Source: Rhodanobacter_A agri (GTDB lineage Bacteria > Pseudomonadota > Gammaproteobacteria > Xanthomonadales > Rhodanobacteraceae). From it: a stretch of DNA of 64,000 bases. Where the stretch lies: assembly GCF_044904705.1 (NCBI RefSeq), contig NZ_JADIKL010000001.1, forward strand, positions 434,001-498,000, given 5' to 3'. The position numbers and the translations under genes are program-made. The stretch's first letter is position 1, and each line of letters starts with the position of its first letter. The notes beneath the pieces are model-generated. The model did no database searches, had not been told where the DNA came from, and was given only the letters and a program-made list of their open reading frames with translations. Shown here piece after piece: positions 8,415 to 16,842 of this stretch.

Positions 8415-9293
8415 ATGAGCAATATCTCCGCCCAACTGGTCAAGGAACTGCGCGAGCGTTCCGGCGCCGGCATGATGGAATGCAAGAAGGCGCTGGTCGA
8501 GAACAACGGCGACATCGACGCCGCGATGGAGTGGCTGCGCAAGACCGGCATGGTCAAGGCCGAGAAGAAGGCCGACCGCATCGCCGCCGAAGGCCGCATC
8601 GCTGCCGCCCAGGCTGACGGCAAGGCCGTGCTGGTCGAGGTCAACAGCGAGACCGACTTCGTCGCCAAGGCGCCGAACTTCATCGAGTTCACCAACGCTG
8701 TCGCCGAGGCCGCCCTGAAGGCCAGCGCCGGCGACATCGACGCCGTGAAGACTGCCGCCTTCCCGGGTGCCGCCAGCATCGAGGAAGCCGCCAAGGCGCA
8801 GACCGCGACCATCGGCGAAAAGATCGAAGTGCGCCGCGCGGCGCGCGTCGAGAACGATGGCCCGCTGGCCACCTACTCGCACGGCGGCAAGATCGGCGTG
8901 ATCGTGGCGCTCAAGGGCGGCTCGGACGAGCTGGCCAAGGGCATCGCCATGCACGTGGCGGCGATGAACCCGCCCTACGTGAAGGCCGAGGACGTCCCCG
9001 CCGACTTCATCGCCAAGGAAAAGGAAATCGCGCTGGCCGCGATGTCGGACAAGGAAAAGAACAAGCCGGCCGACATCCTGGAGAAGATCGTCTCGGGCAA
9101 GATCAACAAGATCGTCTCCGAGGTCACCCTGGTCGGCCAGCCTTACGTGCTGGACACCAACGTCACCGTGGGCGACGCGCTGAAGAAGGAAGGCGCCGAC
9201 GTGGTCTCGGTGGTGCGCCTGGCCGTGGGCGAAGGCATCGAGAAGGTGCAGGAAGACTATCTGGCCGAAGTCGCCAAGGCGATGCAGGGCTAA
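8415..9293 (+). CDS. tsf: Translation elongation factor Ts
   Basis: 292 residues. EF-Ts is the nucleotide exchange factor that recycles EF-Tu from GDP to GTP. The N-terminal UBA-like region has the hallmark ERSGAGMMECKKAL (about residues 12-25), and the TDFVAK motif that contacts EF-Tu follows in the core (SETDFVAKAPNF). The ATG is preceded by GAGGAAT. It follows rpsB by 97 bases, with a stable hairpin between them, and is closed by two strong terminators. Confidence 0.98.
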   Translation: MSNISAQLVKELRERSGAGMMECKKALVENNGDIDAAMEWLRKTGMVKAEKKADRIAAEGRIAAAQADGKAVLVEVNSETDFVAKAPNFIEFTNAVAEAALKASAGDIDAVKTAAFPGAASIEEAAKAQTATIGEKIEVRRAARVENDGPLATYSHGGKIGVIVALKGGSDELAKGIAMHVAAMNPPYVKAEDVPADFIAKEKEIALAAMSDKEKNKPADILEKIVSGKINKIVSEVTLVGQPYVLDTNVTVGDALKKEGADVVSVVRLAVGEGIEKVQEDYLAEVAKAMQG

Positions 9294-9363
9294 GCCCTGC
9301 ATCGCTGCGCCCATGCATGGGCGCACGCGAAGCGGAGTCCGGTTCGCCCTGCGAACCGGACGA

Positions 9364-9395
9364 GTCAAAAAAGGGGCAGGAGCCCCTTTTTTGAC
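9364..9395. terminator. Bidirectional intrinsic terminator after tsf
   Basis: A perfect 14-bp stem: GTC, six A, GGGGC pairs with GCCCC, six T, GAC around an AGGA loop. A-tract and T-tract flank a GC core, so it can work on both strands. It ends the rpsB-tsf transcript. Confidence 0.85.
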
Positions 9396-9440
9396 CATCA
9401 GGCACGAACGCTCTTGCCTTGATCCTTCAAGCGCCAGAAA

Positions 9441-9472
9441 CGAAAAAGCCGCGGAAAACCGCGGCTTTTTCG
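9441..9472. terminator. Second bidirectional intrinsic terminator
   Basis: A perfect 14-bp stem CGAAAAAGCCGCGG / CCGCGGCTTTTTCG with an AAAA loop, 45 bases after the first terminator. It is placed to stop both the tsf transcript and the opposing transcript of the small secreted protein at 9495-9884. Confidence 0.85.
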
Positions 9473-9494
9473 TATTTCGCTTTTCCACCTGTAG

Positions 9495-9884
9495 TTACTG
9501 ACAATCGCCATCAGTATCGGAAAGAGCGTCCTCATATTCGTCGTGCGCGTCTTTAGCGTCCTGCATTTGCGAGTCGCAATCATCGCTGCCATCAGAGTTT
9601 GCGAGGCATTCCCTCAGGTCGTCGGCAGCGCGCTTAGCTTTTTCTTGCTTGTCAGCCAGGTCTTCGCACTTTTGAGATGTGTATCGCGGCTTTGCCAACA
9701 TAGCTTGCACAAGCTGCACTTCTGCTTGCTGGTCTTTTGTTAGAGAAGACCAAGCTACTTTACCTGTGACGACTTCTTGGTAGAGCTTGAAAGCCCCATT
9801 CATGGCGGAGTTTTGATTTTGAGCGGAGGCTGACATGGATGCCATAGCGGCAAGAATGATAGTTGCCATAAGTAGGCATTTCAT
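9495..9884 (-). CDS. Small secreted Cys-rich acidic protein, unknown function
   Basis: 129 residues, not recognised. A signal peptide is clear (hydrophobic residues 4-19, ASA cleavage site near residue 21). The mature part is charged and helix-prone and has four cysteines spaced CX19CX9CX24C, with the last one the penultimate residue. Two helices of similar length, closed by nested disulfides, would give a helical hairpin. The C-terminal third is rich in Asp. The gene is visibly less GC-rich than its neighbours. GGGGAGAAA precedes the ATG and a plausible promoter lies upstream, so expression is likely. It stands alone between the tsf terminators and purK. Function unknown; a periplasmic or exported protein is the safe reading. 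Confidence 0.8.
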   Translation of the reverse strand: MKCLLMATIILAAMASMSASAQNQNSAMNGAFKLYQEVVTGKVAWSSLTKDQQAEVQLVQAMLAKPRYTSQKCEDLADKQEKAKRAADDLRECLANSDGSDDCDSQMQDAKDAHDEYEDALSDTDGDCQ

Positions 9885-9917
9885 TTTCTCCCCCTGTTTC
9901 AGTTAGCGATGTCACAC

Positions 9918-9946
9918 GTTCTAACTTCTAACTAGCTCGTGTCCAA
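9918..9946 (-). promoter_or_regulatory. Putative sigma70 promoter of the small secreted protein
   Basis: On the minus strand, TTGGAC (9946-9941) and TAGAAC (9923-9918) are separated by exactly 17 bp, about 34 bases before the ATG at 9884. Inferred by consensus match only. Confidence 0.5.
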
Positions 9947-9959
9947 TGCACCGGACAGC

Positions 9960-11117
9960 TCACCCGCGCAACGCCTCCACCGTAGGCGCCACCTGCGCCT
10001 CGCGCCCCAACTCACAACCCAGCGCCTCCAGCCTCTGTGCCAGTCGCACCGCATCCGGCGCGCAGACCGTGGTGTGCCCTACCTTGCGGCCGGCGCGTGC
10101 CGACTTGCCGTAGTCGTGCCAATGCGCGTCGACACCGCGCAGCACGGGCGCCGCATCGGGCAGTTCGCCGATCCAGTTGAACATCGCCGACAGCCCGCGT
10201 GCACCGGTGTCGCCCAGCGGCAGGCCGAGTACGGCTCGCACGTGGTTCTCGAACTGGCTGGTATGCGCGCCTTCGATGGTCCAGTGGCCGGAGTTGTGCA
10301 CGCGCGGCGCCATTTCGTTGCCAAGCAGCTCGCCGTCCTTCACGAACAGTTCCAGTGCGAACACGCCCACGTAGTCCAGCCGCTCGGCCAGCGTGCGCGC
10401 CAACGCGGTGGCACGCGGCTGCAGCGCAGCTATGTCGGGCGCCGGCGCCAGGCTCATCGACAACACGCCGTCCACGTGCCAGTTGCGGGTCAGCGGCCAG
10501 GTGCGGAAATCGCCGTCGCGGCCACGCACCGCGAGCACCGAGAGTTCGCGCTGGAATGGCACGAAGGCCTCCAGGATCAAGCCGTGCTTCGCCGCCTGGT
10601 TCCCGAGCGCGGCCCAGGCCGCGTCGGCATCGGCTACCGACTTGAGCCGGAACTGGCCTTTGCCGTCATAGCCAAGCCGGCGCGTCTTGAGGATCGCCGG
10701 CGCGCCCACCGTGGCCAGGGCGCGATCGAGGTCGGCGCGGGTATCCACCGCCATGAACCCCGGCGTGTCCAGCCCGCACTCGCGGAACAGGGTTTTCTCG
10801 GCAAGCCGGTCCTGCGCCACCGCCAGCGCCTGCGGGTTCGGGAACACCGCCACACGCCCGGCCAGCCATTGCGCGGTTTCCGCCGGCACGTTCTCGAAAT
10901 CGAAGGTGACCACGTCGACCTTGCGCGCGAAGTCTTCCAGCGCGGCGTAGTCGGTCCAGTCGGCCTTGACCAGCGGCGCCACCTGGCCGGCACAGGCATC
11001 CGCAGCACTGTCCACCACCAAGGTGTTGACCCCCAGGGGTGCGGCCGCCAGCGCCAGCATGCGCGCCAGCTGGCCCCCGCCCAGGATGCCGAGCACCGGT
11101 TGGCGCGATGCACTCAT
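9960..11117 (-). CDS. purK: 5-(Carboxyamino)imidazole ribonucleotide synthase
   Basis: 385 residues. PurK is an ATP-grasp enzyme that uses ATP and bicarbonate to carboxylate AIR to N5-CAIR in purine synthesis. The N-terminus GILGGGQLARMLALAA is the PurK hallmark. The central TRRLGYDGKGQF loop and the EAFVPFQRELSVLAVR and ELFVKDGELLGNEMAPRVHN segments supply ATP-grasp and metal-binding residues. The ATG overlaps the TGA of purE in an ATGA, so the two are translationally coupled. Confidence 0.97.
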   Translation of the reverse strand: MSASRQPVLGILGGGQLARMLALAAAPLGVNTLVVDSAADACAGQVAPLVKADWTDYAALEDFARKVDVVTFDFENVPAETAQWLAGRVAVFPNPQALAVAQDRLAEKTLFRECGLDTPGFMAVDTRADLDRALATVGAPAILKTRRLGYDGKGQFRLKSVADADAAWAALGNQAAKHGLILEAFVPFQRELSVLAVRGRDGDFRTWPLTRNWHVDGVLSMSLAPAPDIAALQPRATALARTLAERLDYVGVFALELFVKDGELLGNEMAPRVHNSGHWTIEGAHTSQFENHVRAVLGLPLGDTGARGLSAMFNWIGELPDAAPVLRGVDAHWHDYGKSARAGRKVGHTTVCAPDAVRLAQRLEALGCELGREAQVAPTVEALRG

Positions 11118-11617
11118 GCGCGCGGGTCCGGCTGGTCGAGCACGGCCTGGGTCTGCTTTGCGCGCCACTGCTCCAGTGCCTGGGCCAGGCGGGGGTCGTG
11201 CAACGCCAGAACCGCCGCAGCAAGCAGGCCGGCGTTCACCGCGCCGGCACGGCCGATCGCCAACGTGCCCACCGGTATGCCGGCCGGCATCTGCGCGATC
11301 GAAAGCAGGGAATCCATGCCGTTCAACGCCTTGGACTGCACTGGAACGCCGAATACCGGCAGCCGAGTCTTGGCCGCCAGCATGCCCGGCAGGTGGGCGG
11401 CCCCGCCGGCACCAGCAACGATCACCTGGATGCCGCGTCCGGCCGCCTGTTCGGCGTAGCGAAACAGCAGGTCTGGCGTGCGGTGCGCGGATACCACCTG
11501 CACCTCGTGCACCACGCCCAGCTCGGTCAGCACTCCGGAGGCATGCTCCATGGTTTCCCAGTCCGAACGCGACCCCATTACCACGCCAACTCGTGGCGTT
11601 TCCGTCGTTGCTGTCAT
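11114..11617 (-). CDS. purE: N5-carboxyaminoimidazole ribonucleotide mutase
   Basis: 167 residues from the ATG at 11617; a TTG five codons upstream is possible but less likely. PurE converts N5-CAIR to CAIR, the step after PurK. The signature VVMGSRSDWETM lies near the N-terminus, with VSAHRTPD and VIVAGAGGAAHLPGM following, all part of the octameric active site. It is the first gene of the purE-purK pair and is divergent from the Trm112-like gene. Confidence 0.97.
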   Translation of the reverse strand: MTATTETPRVGVVMGSRSDWETMEHASGVLTELGVVHEVQVVSAHRTPDLLFRYAEQAAGRGIQVIVAGAGGAAHLPGMLAAKTRLPVFGVPVQSKALNGMDSLLSIAQMPAGIPVGTLAIGRAGAVNAGLLAAAVLALHDPRLAQALEQWRAKQTQAVLDQPDPRA

Positions 11618-11677
11618 GGTCCGGCCGTCCAAAAATGGTTATTGTACGGGCTTTCCGGACCCGCAACGATTTCGCCC

Positions 11678-11950
11678 ATGGACAAGCGCCTGCTCGATAT
11701 TCTGTGCTGCCCAGTTAGCAAGACGCCGGTGCGCCCGTTGGGCCGCGCGGAACTGGACGCGCTGAACGGCGCCATCGCGGCCGGCGGTGTGATGACGACG
11801 GCTGGCAGCCCCGTGCGCGAGCGCCTCGATGAGGGCCTGATCACCACCGACCGCAAGCTGGTTTATCGTGTCGACGACGGCATCCCCGTCATGCTGCCCG
11901 AAGAAGGCATCGGCACCCTCCAGCTGAACAATTTCCCGAGCGCCCCCTGA
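11678..11950 (+). CDS. Trm112 family protein (extended form)
   Basis: 90 residues, against about 60 in E. coli YcaR. The ends match the family: MDKRLLDILCCP at the N-terminus and VYRVDDGIPVMLPEEG at the C-terminus. An extra ~30 residues fill the middle, and the usual zinc-ribbon CPxC is reduced to CCPVSK, so zinc binding is doubtful. Trm112 proteins act as small partners or activators of methyltransferases in eukaryotes and archaea; the bacterial role is unclear. It lies divergent from purE and 91 bases before the DUF1631 gene. Confidence 0.85.
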   Translation: MDKRLLDILCCPVSKTPVRPLGRAELDALNGAIAAGGVMTTAGSPVRERLDEGLITTDRKLVYRVDDGIPVMLPEEGIGTLQLNNFPSAP

Positions 11951-12041
11951 GTTCCCGTCCCCACGCCCCGAACCCTCGTCATCGGATCGACGACCAGCCC
12001 GCAGGACGCATCCGCGCCAAAGACAACCTCCCGGTGTGGCC

Positions 12042-14288
12042 ATGAACGAAGCTTTCGAACCGCCCAAGATCGTCCCCCTGGCGCCGCGCCTCGACGCCTC
12101 GGGCGAGCGCGTCGGCGAGTTGCTCAACGCCGTGCGCGGCATCGCCGGCAAACGGTTGCAGCAATGCCTGGGCAACCTGTTCGAGCATGTGGACGACGCA
12201 CTGTTCGACCTGGCCGAGAAGGCCGAGAACAACGCCAGCCAGACGCACTACTTCGATGGCATGCGCGAGGTGCGCAAGCGCCGCCCGGCGATCGAGCGCA
12301 ACTTCCTCACCACGGTCAACCGGGAACTGGGCAACTTGGCCAGCCGCGCCGCGCCGTCGGCATCGTCGCCGGCGATGGCCGAACTGTCGCTGGTCGCCGA
12401 CTCCGAGCTGGAGGAATCGCTGGCGATCACCAGCATGAGCAGCAAGCACGAGAGCCGGCTGGTGCGCGATCTGTTCGCCATCAACCAGCGCCTGTCGGTG
12501 ATCTGTGGCGGCCGCAAGATCGAAGATTCCAGCAATCCGGTCGCCCCGGCGGCGCTGTCGCAGGCCTTTCGCCAGGCGCTGAAGGAGCTGGGCGCGGACA
12601 CGCGCGTGAAGCTCCTCATCTACAAGCTGTTCGATCGCTACGTGCTATCCACGCTGGAGGAACTGTACGCCGAGGCCAACGCCGAGCTGGCGCGCGCCGG
12701 CGTACTGCCGCAGCTACGCCCGGTCGCACCGCGCGGCGCCCCCGGCAGCACACCGGCGGGGCAAGCCGGCGCGACCGGTACCGGCGCGGACGAGCTGGTC
12801 GACCCCGCGGCCGCCGAATTGCTGCAGACTCTGCACGGCTTGTTCGTCGCGCGGCGCGGCACCGCCATGCCCCATGTCCAGGCCGGCGGTGGGCCGCCGC
12901 CTTCCAGCAACGAGCTGCTGGGCGCGCTCAGCCTGCTGCAGACCCAGCTGGCCGCCGGCGCCGCACCGGTGCACGCCATGGCCGCCGAAGTCGGCAGCCT
13001 CGAACGCGACATGGTGGCCCAGCTCAAGGAGCAGTTGCTTGCCCAGCTCGCCGCGTTGCGCGGCGCACGGCCCAGCCACGTCGCCAGCATCGACGAAGAC
13101 ACCATCGACCTGGTCGGCATGCTGTTCGAGTTCATCCTCGACGACCAGACCCTGCCGGCCGAAATGCAGGTGATGCTGGCGCGGCTGCAGATCCCCTACC
13201 TCAAGGCGGCGATCCTCGACCGCAAGATGTTCGCCCACCGCCAGCACCCGGCGCGCCGCCTGCTCGACGCGCTGGCCGAGCAGGCCAAGGGCTGGTCGCC
13301 GGAATCCGACCGCGACGGCCGGCTGCACGACAAGGTCAAGAGCGTCGTCGACCAGCTGCTGCACGAGTTCGACGACGACATCGGCATCTTCGAACGACTG
13401 CTGCTGGATCTGCAGCAGTTCCACGAACTCAACCGGCGCCGTTCTGAACTGGCCGAACAGCGCGTGGCCGAATCCACCCGCGGCCGCGAAAAACTGGAGC
13501 AGGCGCGCCGCCGCGCCGCCCGCGAGATCGTCGAGCGCATCGACGGGCGCAAGCTGCCGCCGCTGGTGCACGAGGTGCTGGCACGGGCCTGGGCCAACCA
13601 CCTGGTCCTGGTGTTGCTGCGCCAGGGCGAGGACTCGTCCGAGTTCCGCGACGGGCTGCGCTTCGTGGACGATTTCATCGCCAGCGCGCGAACACCGCAG
13701 GACGCCGCTGCGCGCCAGCAATTGCGCCATCTGCTGCCCGGCATCGAGCGCGCGCTGCGCCGCGGCCTGGCCAATGTGGCGTTCCAGCCGCAGGACATCG
13801 AACGCCTGCTGGCACAGCTGCGCGACTGGTACGGCCAGCAGCTGGGCGAACCGGCGCGCGAGCCCGCCGCCCCTGCCCCCAGCAGCGCCTCCGCGATACC
13901 GGAAAGCATCCAGCCCATCGTCGTCGCCGACGAGCCTGCCGAACCGGACGAGCTGCCTGAAGAAAGCGTGCCCGTCGCTACCGACAGCCCCGAGTGGCAG
14001 CAGGTGGAGGCGCTGCAACCCGGCACCTGGCTGGAGTTCCAGCTGCCCGACGAACCGATGGTGCGGGCCAAGCTGTCGTGGATCAGCCCGATGAGCGGCC
14101 GCTACCTGTTCGTCAACCGGCGCGGCCTGAAGGTGGCCGATTACGCACCGCAGGAACTGGCTGTGCTACTGATCGGCGGCCATGCCCAGGTACTGGCCAC
14201 CAATGCACTGTTCGATCGCGCGATGAGCGCCATCGTCAGCCGCCTGCGCCAACCCGACGCCCCGAACCCGAATATCGACACCGAATGA
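12042..14288 (+). CDS. DUF1631 domain protein
   Basis: 748 residues from the ATG at 12042; an in-frame GTG two codons upstream is an alternative. The protein is long, soluble and mostly helical with many charged residues. It ends in a beta-rich PilZ-like segment (GTWLEFQLPDEP, RYLFVNRRGLKVADY) near residues 660-740. DUF1631 proteins have no established function and are sometimes mis-labelled thymidine phosphorylase. The PilZ-like tail hints at nucleotide (cyclic di-GMP) or membrane-linked signalling, but the usual RxxxR motif is not evident. Its stop overlaps the nadC ATG (ATGA), so the two are probably co-translated. Confidence 0.85.
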   Translation: MNEAFEPPKIVPLAPRLDASGERVGELLNAVRGIAGKRLQQCLGNLFEHVDDALFDLAEKAENNASQTHYFDGMREVRKRRPAIERNFLTTVNRELGNLASRAAPSASSPAMAELSLVADSELEESLAITSMSSKHESRLVRDLFAINQRLSVICGGRKIEDSSNPVAPAALSQAFRQALKELGADTRVKLLIYKLFDRYVLSTLEELYAEANAELARAGVLPQLRPVAPRGAPGSTPAGQAGATGTGADELVDPAAAELLQTLHGLFVARRGTAMPHVQAGGGPPPSSNELLGALSLLQTQLAAGAAPVHAMAAEVGSLERDMVAQLKEQLLAQLAALRGARPSHVASIDEDTIDLVGMLFEFILDDQTLPAEMQVMLARLQIPYLKAAILDRKMFAHRQHPARRLLDALAEQAKGWSPESDRDGRLHDKVKSVVDQLLHEFDDDIGIFERLLLDLQQFHELNRRRSELAEQRVAESTRGREKLEQARRRAAREIVERIDGRKLPPLVHEVLARAWANHLVLVLLRQGEDSSEFRDGLRFVDDFIASARTPQDAAARQQLRHLLPGIERALRRGLANVAFQPQDIERLLAQLRDWYGQQLGEPAREPAAPAPSSASAIPESIQPIVVADEPAEPDELPEESVPVATDSPEWQQVEALQPGTWLEFQLPDEPMVRAKLSWISPMSGRYLFVNRRGLKVADYAPQELAVLLIGGHAQVLATNALFDRAMSAIVSRLRQPDAPNPNIDTE

Positions 14289-15142
14289 ATGCCAGGCTCC
14301 CGTTCGACCCGCCGTCCCCCGAACTGATTGCTGCCGATGTAGAACGCGCCTTTGCCGAGGATCTCGGCAAGGGCGACGCCACCGCCGAGTTGTTGCCGGC
14401 CGGTGCCGCGGCTGCGGCTGCGCTCACCTGCCGCGACGACGCGGTGATCGCCGGGGCTCCGTGGTTCGATGCCTGCTTCCGGCGCATGGATCCGGCCGTG
14501 CACATCGACTGGCAGGTACGCGATGGCGAACGCGTGGCCCCCGGCACCGTGATCTGCCGGCTGGCCGGCCACGCCCGCTCGCTGGTGAGCGCCGAACGCT
14601 CGGCATTGAATTTCCTGCAGCTGCTGTCCGGCACCGCCACGGCCACCGCCGCCTATGTGGCCGCAGTGGCAGGCACAGGCACGCGCGTGCTCGATACCCG
14701 CAAGACCATCCCCGGCCTGCGCCTGGCGCAGAAGTACGCGGTGCGCTGCGGCGGCGGCCACAACCACCGGATCGGCCTGTACGACGCGATCCTGGTCAAG
14801 GAGAACCACATCATCGCTGCCGGCGGCATCGCCCCCGCGGTGATGGAGGCGCGTCGCCTGCACCCCAGTCTGCTGCTCGAAGTCGAGGTGGAAAACCTCG
14901 ATGAGCTGCAACAGGCGCTCGCCGCCGGCGTGGATCGCATCATGCTCGACAACTTCGACGTGCCGCTGATGCGCGAGGCCGTGCAGCTCACTGCCGGGCG
15001 CGTGCCGCTGGAGGTATCCGGCAACGTCGACCTGGACACCATCGGCGGGTATGCCCGCACCGGCGTCGATTTCGTCTCGGTAGGCGCCTTGACCAAGCAC
15101 GTCCACGCGGTCGACTTGTCGCTGCGGCTGCGGCTGGACTGA
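14285..15142 (+). CDS. nadC: Nicotinate-nucleotide pyrophosphorylase (carboxylating)
   Basis: 285 residues. NadC (quinolinate phosphoribosyltransferase) makes nicotinate mononucleotide from quinolinate and PRPP in NAD synthesis. Characteristic segments are LVSAERSALNFLQLLSGTAT, LDTRKTIPGLRLAQKYAV, CGGGHNHRIGLYDAILVKEN and the C-terminal VSVGALTKH. The start at 14285 overlaps the DUF1631 stop by four bases. This DUF1631-nadC-DUF3301 order is one I associate with Xanthomonadales. Confidence 0.97.
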   Translation: MNARLPFDPPSPELIAADVERAFAEDLGKGDATAELLPAGAAAAAALTCRDDAVIAGAPWFDACFRRMDPAVHIDWQVRDGERVAPGTVICRLAGHARSLVSAERSALNFLQLLSGTATATAAYVAAVAGTGTRVLDTRKTIPGLRLAQKYAVRCGGGHNHRIGLYDAILVKENHIIAAGGIAPAVMEARRLHPSLLLEVEVENLDELQQALAAGVDRIMLDNFDVPLMREAVQLTAGRVPLEVSGNVDLDTIGGYARTGVDFVSVGALTKHVHAVDLSLRLRLD

Positions 15143-15203
15143 TCCGAATCGCAGGGCAGGTACCGCCTTGCGTGCCGCCCTGCCCGCCCACACACTGCGG
15201 GAC

Positions 15204-15680
15204 ATGGGCAACGTCAACGACCTGCTGGTGCTGCTGGCGCTGATCGCCGTGATCGGGCTGTGGCTGAAATCGAGCGTGGCGCGCGAACGCGCGGCCACCG
15301 AGGCGCGGCTGCAATGCGAGCGCTACGGCCTGCAATTGCTGGACGAAACCGTGGGCCTGCGCGCGCTGCGCCTGCGCCGCGTGGACGGCCGGCGCCGACT
15401 GGAGCGCTGCTACGGTTTCGAGGTGAGCATCGACGGTGCCGACCGCGAGCAGGGCTCGTTGTGGATGCTGGGCAACACCATGAGCGAACTGCGGCTGCCC
15501 ACGGTAGTGCTTACCCCGCCCGAACCCGCGGCGACGGCCAAGATCGTCGACCTGGAACCCCGCCCCGCACTTCCCCGTTCGAGCGAGTCCACCGCCGATC
15601 GCTCAGGTGAACCCGCGCCCGGCAGCAACGTCGTCCCGCTGCGACCGCCGCGGCATTCCGGCGGCGACCGCCTGCACTGA
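15204..15680 (+). CDS. DUF3301 family membrane-anchored protein
   Basis: 158 residues from the ATG at 15204. A single membrane segment (about residues 5-21, LLVLLALIAVIGLWL) is followed by a basic region typical of DUF3301 (ERYGLQLLDETVGLRALRLRR, RRLERCYGFEVSIDG) and a Pro-rich, probably disordered tail. Function unknown in the family. It follows nadC by 61 bases and is convergent with sspB, 13 bases apart. Confidence 0.85.
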   Translation: MGNVNDLLVLLALIAVIGLWLKSSVARERAATEARLQCERYGLQLLDETVGLRALRLRRVDGRRRLERCYGFEVSIDGADREQGSLWMLGNTMSELRLPTVVLTPPEPAATAKIVDLEPRPALPRSSESTADRSGEPAPGSNVVPLRPPRHSGGDRLH

Positions 15681-15693
15681 GAGCCCGTGGCGC

Positions 15694-16143
15694 CTACTTG
15701 ATCACACGCAGGTGCGGCGCACCGCGCTTCGGCTTGTCGTCGCCGGTGCCGCCGCTGGGGCCGGACGGCGGCTCGTCCGGTGCCGGCGCGGGCGGCGGCG
15801 TATCGCCCCCCTCCTCGTCGGTCGGGAACATCATGCCCTGCCCGTTCTCCTGCGCGTACAGCGCCAGCACCGAACCGATCGGGATGCGCACCACGTGGCT
15901 GACGCCGGAGAAGCGCGCAGAGAAACCGATCCAGTCGTTGCCCAGCTCCAGGTTCGCCACCGCGCGCATCGCGATGTTCAGCACCACCTGGCCGTTCTTG
16001 ATCACCTGCGGCGGCACGCGCACGCCCTCGCCGCTGGCATCGATCAGGAGGTACGGGGTCAGGCCGTTGTCGCTGATCCAGTCGTAGATCGCACGCAGCA
16101 GGTACGGGCGATTGGAGGTCATCGGGTGGGTTACTTCGCTCAT
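15694..16143 (-). CDS. sspB: ClpXP protease specificity-enhancing factor SspB
   Basis: 149 residues. SspB binds the ssrA tag and tethers tagged proteins to ClpX. The folded domain (residues 10-105) has the typical RPYLLRAIYDWISDNGLTPY and IGFSARFSGVSHVVRIPIG segments, with the tag-binding groove. A Pro/Gly-rich linker leads to the C-terminal ClpX-binding tail, GAPHLRVIK. The ATG overlaps the sspA TGA (ATGA), so translation is coupled. Confidence 0.95.
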   Translation of the reverse strand: MSEVTHPMTSNRPYLLRAIYDWISDNGLTPYLLIDASGEGVRVPPQVIKNGQVVLNIAMRAVANLELGNDWIGFSARFSGVSHVVRIPIGSVLALYAQENGQGMMFPTDEEGGDTPPPAPAPDEPPSGPSGGTGDDKPKRGAPHLRVIK

Positions 16144-16766
16144 CAGGGACGCATGGCCTTTTCTTGCTCGGTCATGCTGCGCGCAAAACCCTGGCTATGG
16201 AAGAGCCGTTCGCCGTAGTCGAGGATCGGCTTGCCCTCGCGGCCCAGATCCACACCCAGCCAAGGCAGCCGCCACACCACCGGCGCCACCAGGCAGTCGG
16301 CCAGGCTCATTTCGGGGTTGAGGAAGAACTTGGCGGCCTTGAACAGCGGCAATGCGGCCAGCAGGTGGGCGCGCAGGCGCTTGCGTGCCGGCTCGGCGGT
16401 GCGGCCGCCGGCGCGGATGGTATCGACCTCGGTCAGCCAGTCCTTTTCGATGCGCACCGCGGCCACGCGCAGCCGCGCGCGGGACAGTGGATCGATCGGC
16501 ATCAGCGGCGGGTGCGGGTAGCGCTCGTCGAGGTATTCGCACACCACGCTGGCGTCGTACAGGGTGAGGTCGCGATCGACCAGGGTCGGCGTGCTGCCGT
16601 AGGGATTGAGGTCGAGCAGGTCCTCGGGCGGCTTGCCGGGATCCACCAGCACCCGGTCGTAGCTGACGCCCTTGGCGGCCAGCACCAGGCGGGCACGATG
16701 GCACTGGATGTCGTCGGCCGTGGTGTAAAGGGTGAGTGCGGTACGCGAGCGGGCGCTTGGAACCAT
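16143..16766 (-). CDS. sspA: Stringent starvation protein A (GST-fold RNA polymerase-binding protein)
   Basis: 207 residues, starting at the ATG at 16766 with AGGGA upstream. SspA has a glutathione-S-transferase fold but binds RNA polymerase rather than acting as a transferase. An N-terminal thioredoxin-like domain (LTLYTTADDIQCHRARLVLA) and a C-terminal helical domain with DCLVAPVVWRLPWLGV are visible. It follows petC in the petABC-sspAB order seen in many beta- and gammaproteobacteria. Confidence 0.92.
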   Translation of the reverse strand: MVPSARSRTALTLYTTADDIQCHRARLVLAAKGVSYDRVLVDPGKPPEDLLDLNPYGSTPTLVDRDLTLYDASVVCEYLDERYPHPPLMPIDPLSRARLRVAAVRIEKDWLTEVDTIRAGGRTAEPARKRLRAHLLAALPLFKAAKFFLNPEMSLADCLVAPVVWRLPWLGVDLGREGKPILDYGERLFHSQGFARSMTEQEKAMRP

Positions 16767-16842
16767 GCGCGGAATTCCCTGTTTCGGTTGCACGGATGCG
16801 GCAGCCGTGGGCCGCCGCATCCGATGGGTGTTTCTCCCGGGG

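Noticed and set aside
12714..14018. A 434-codon minus-strand frame opposite DUF1631
   Set aside because: Antisense shadow with no start signal or recognisable domain.
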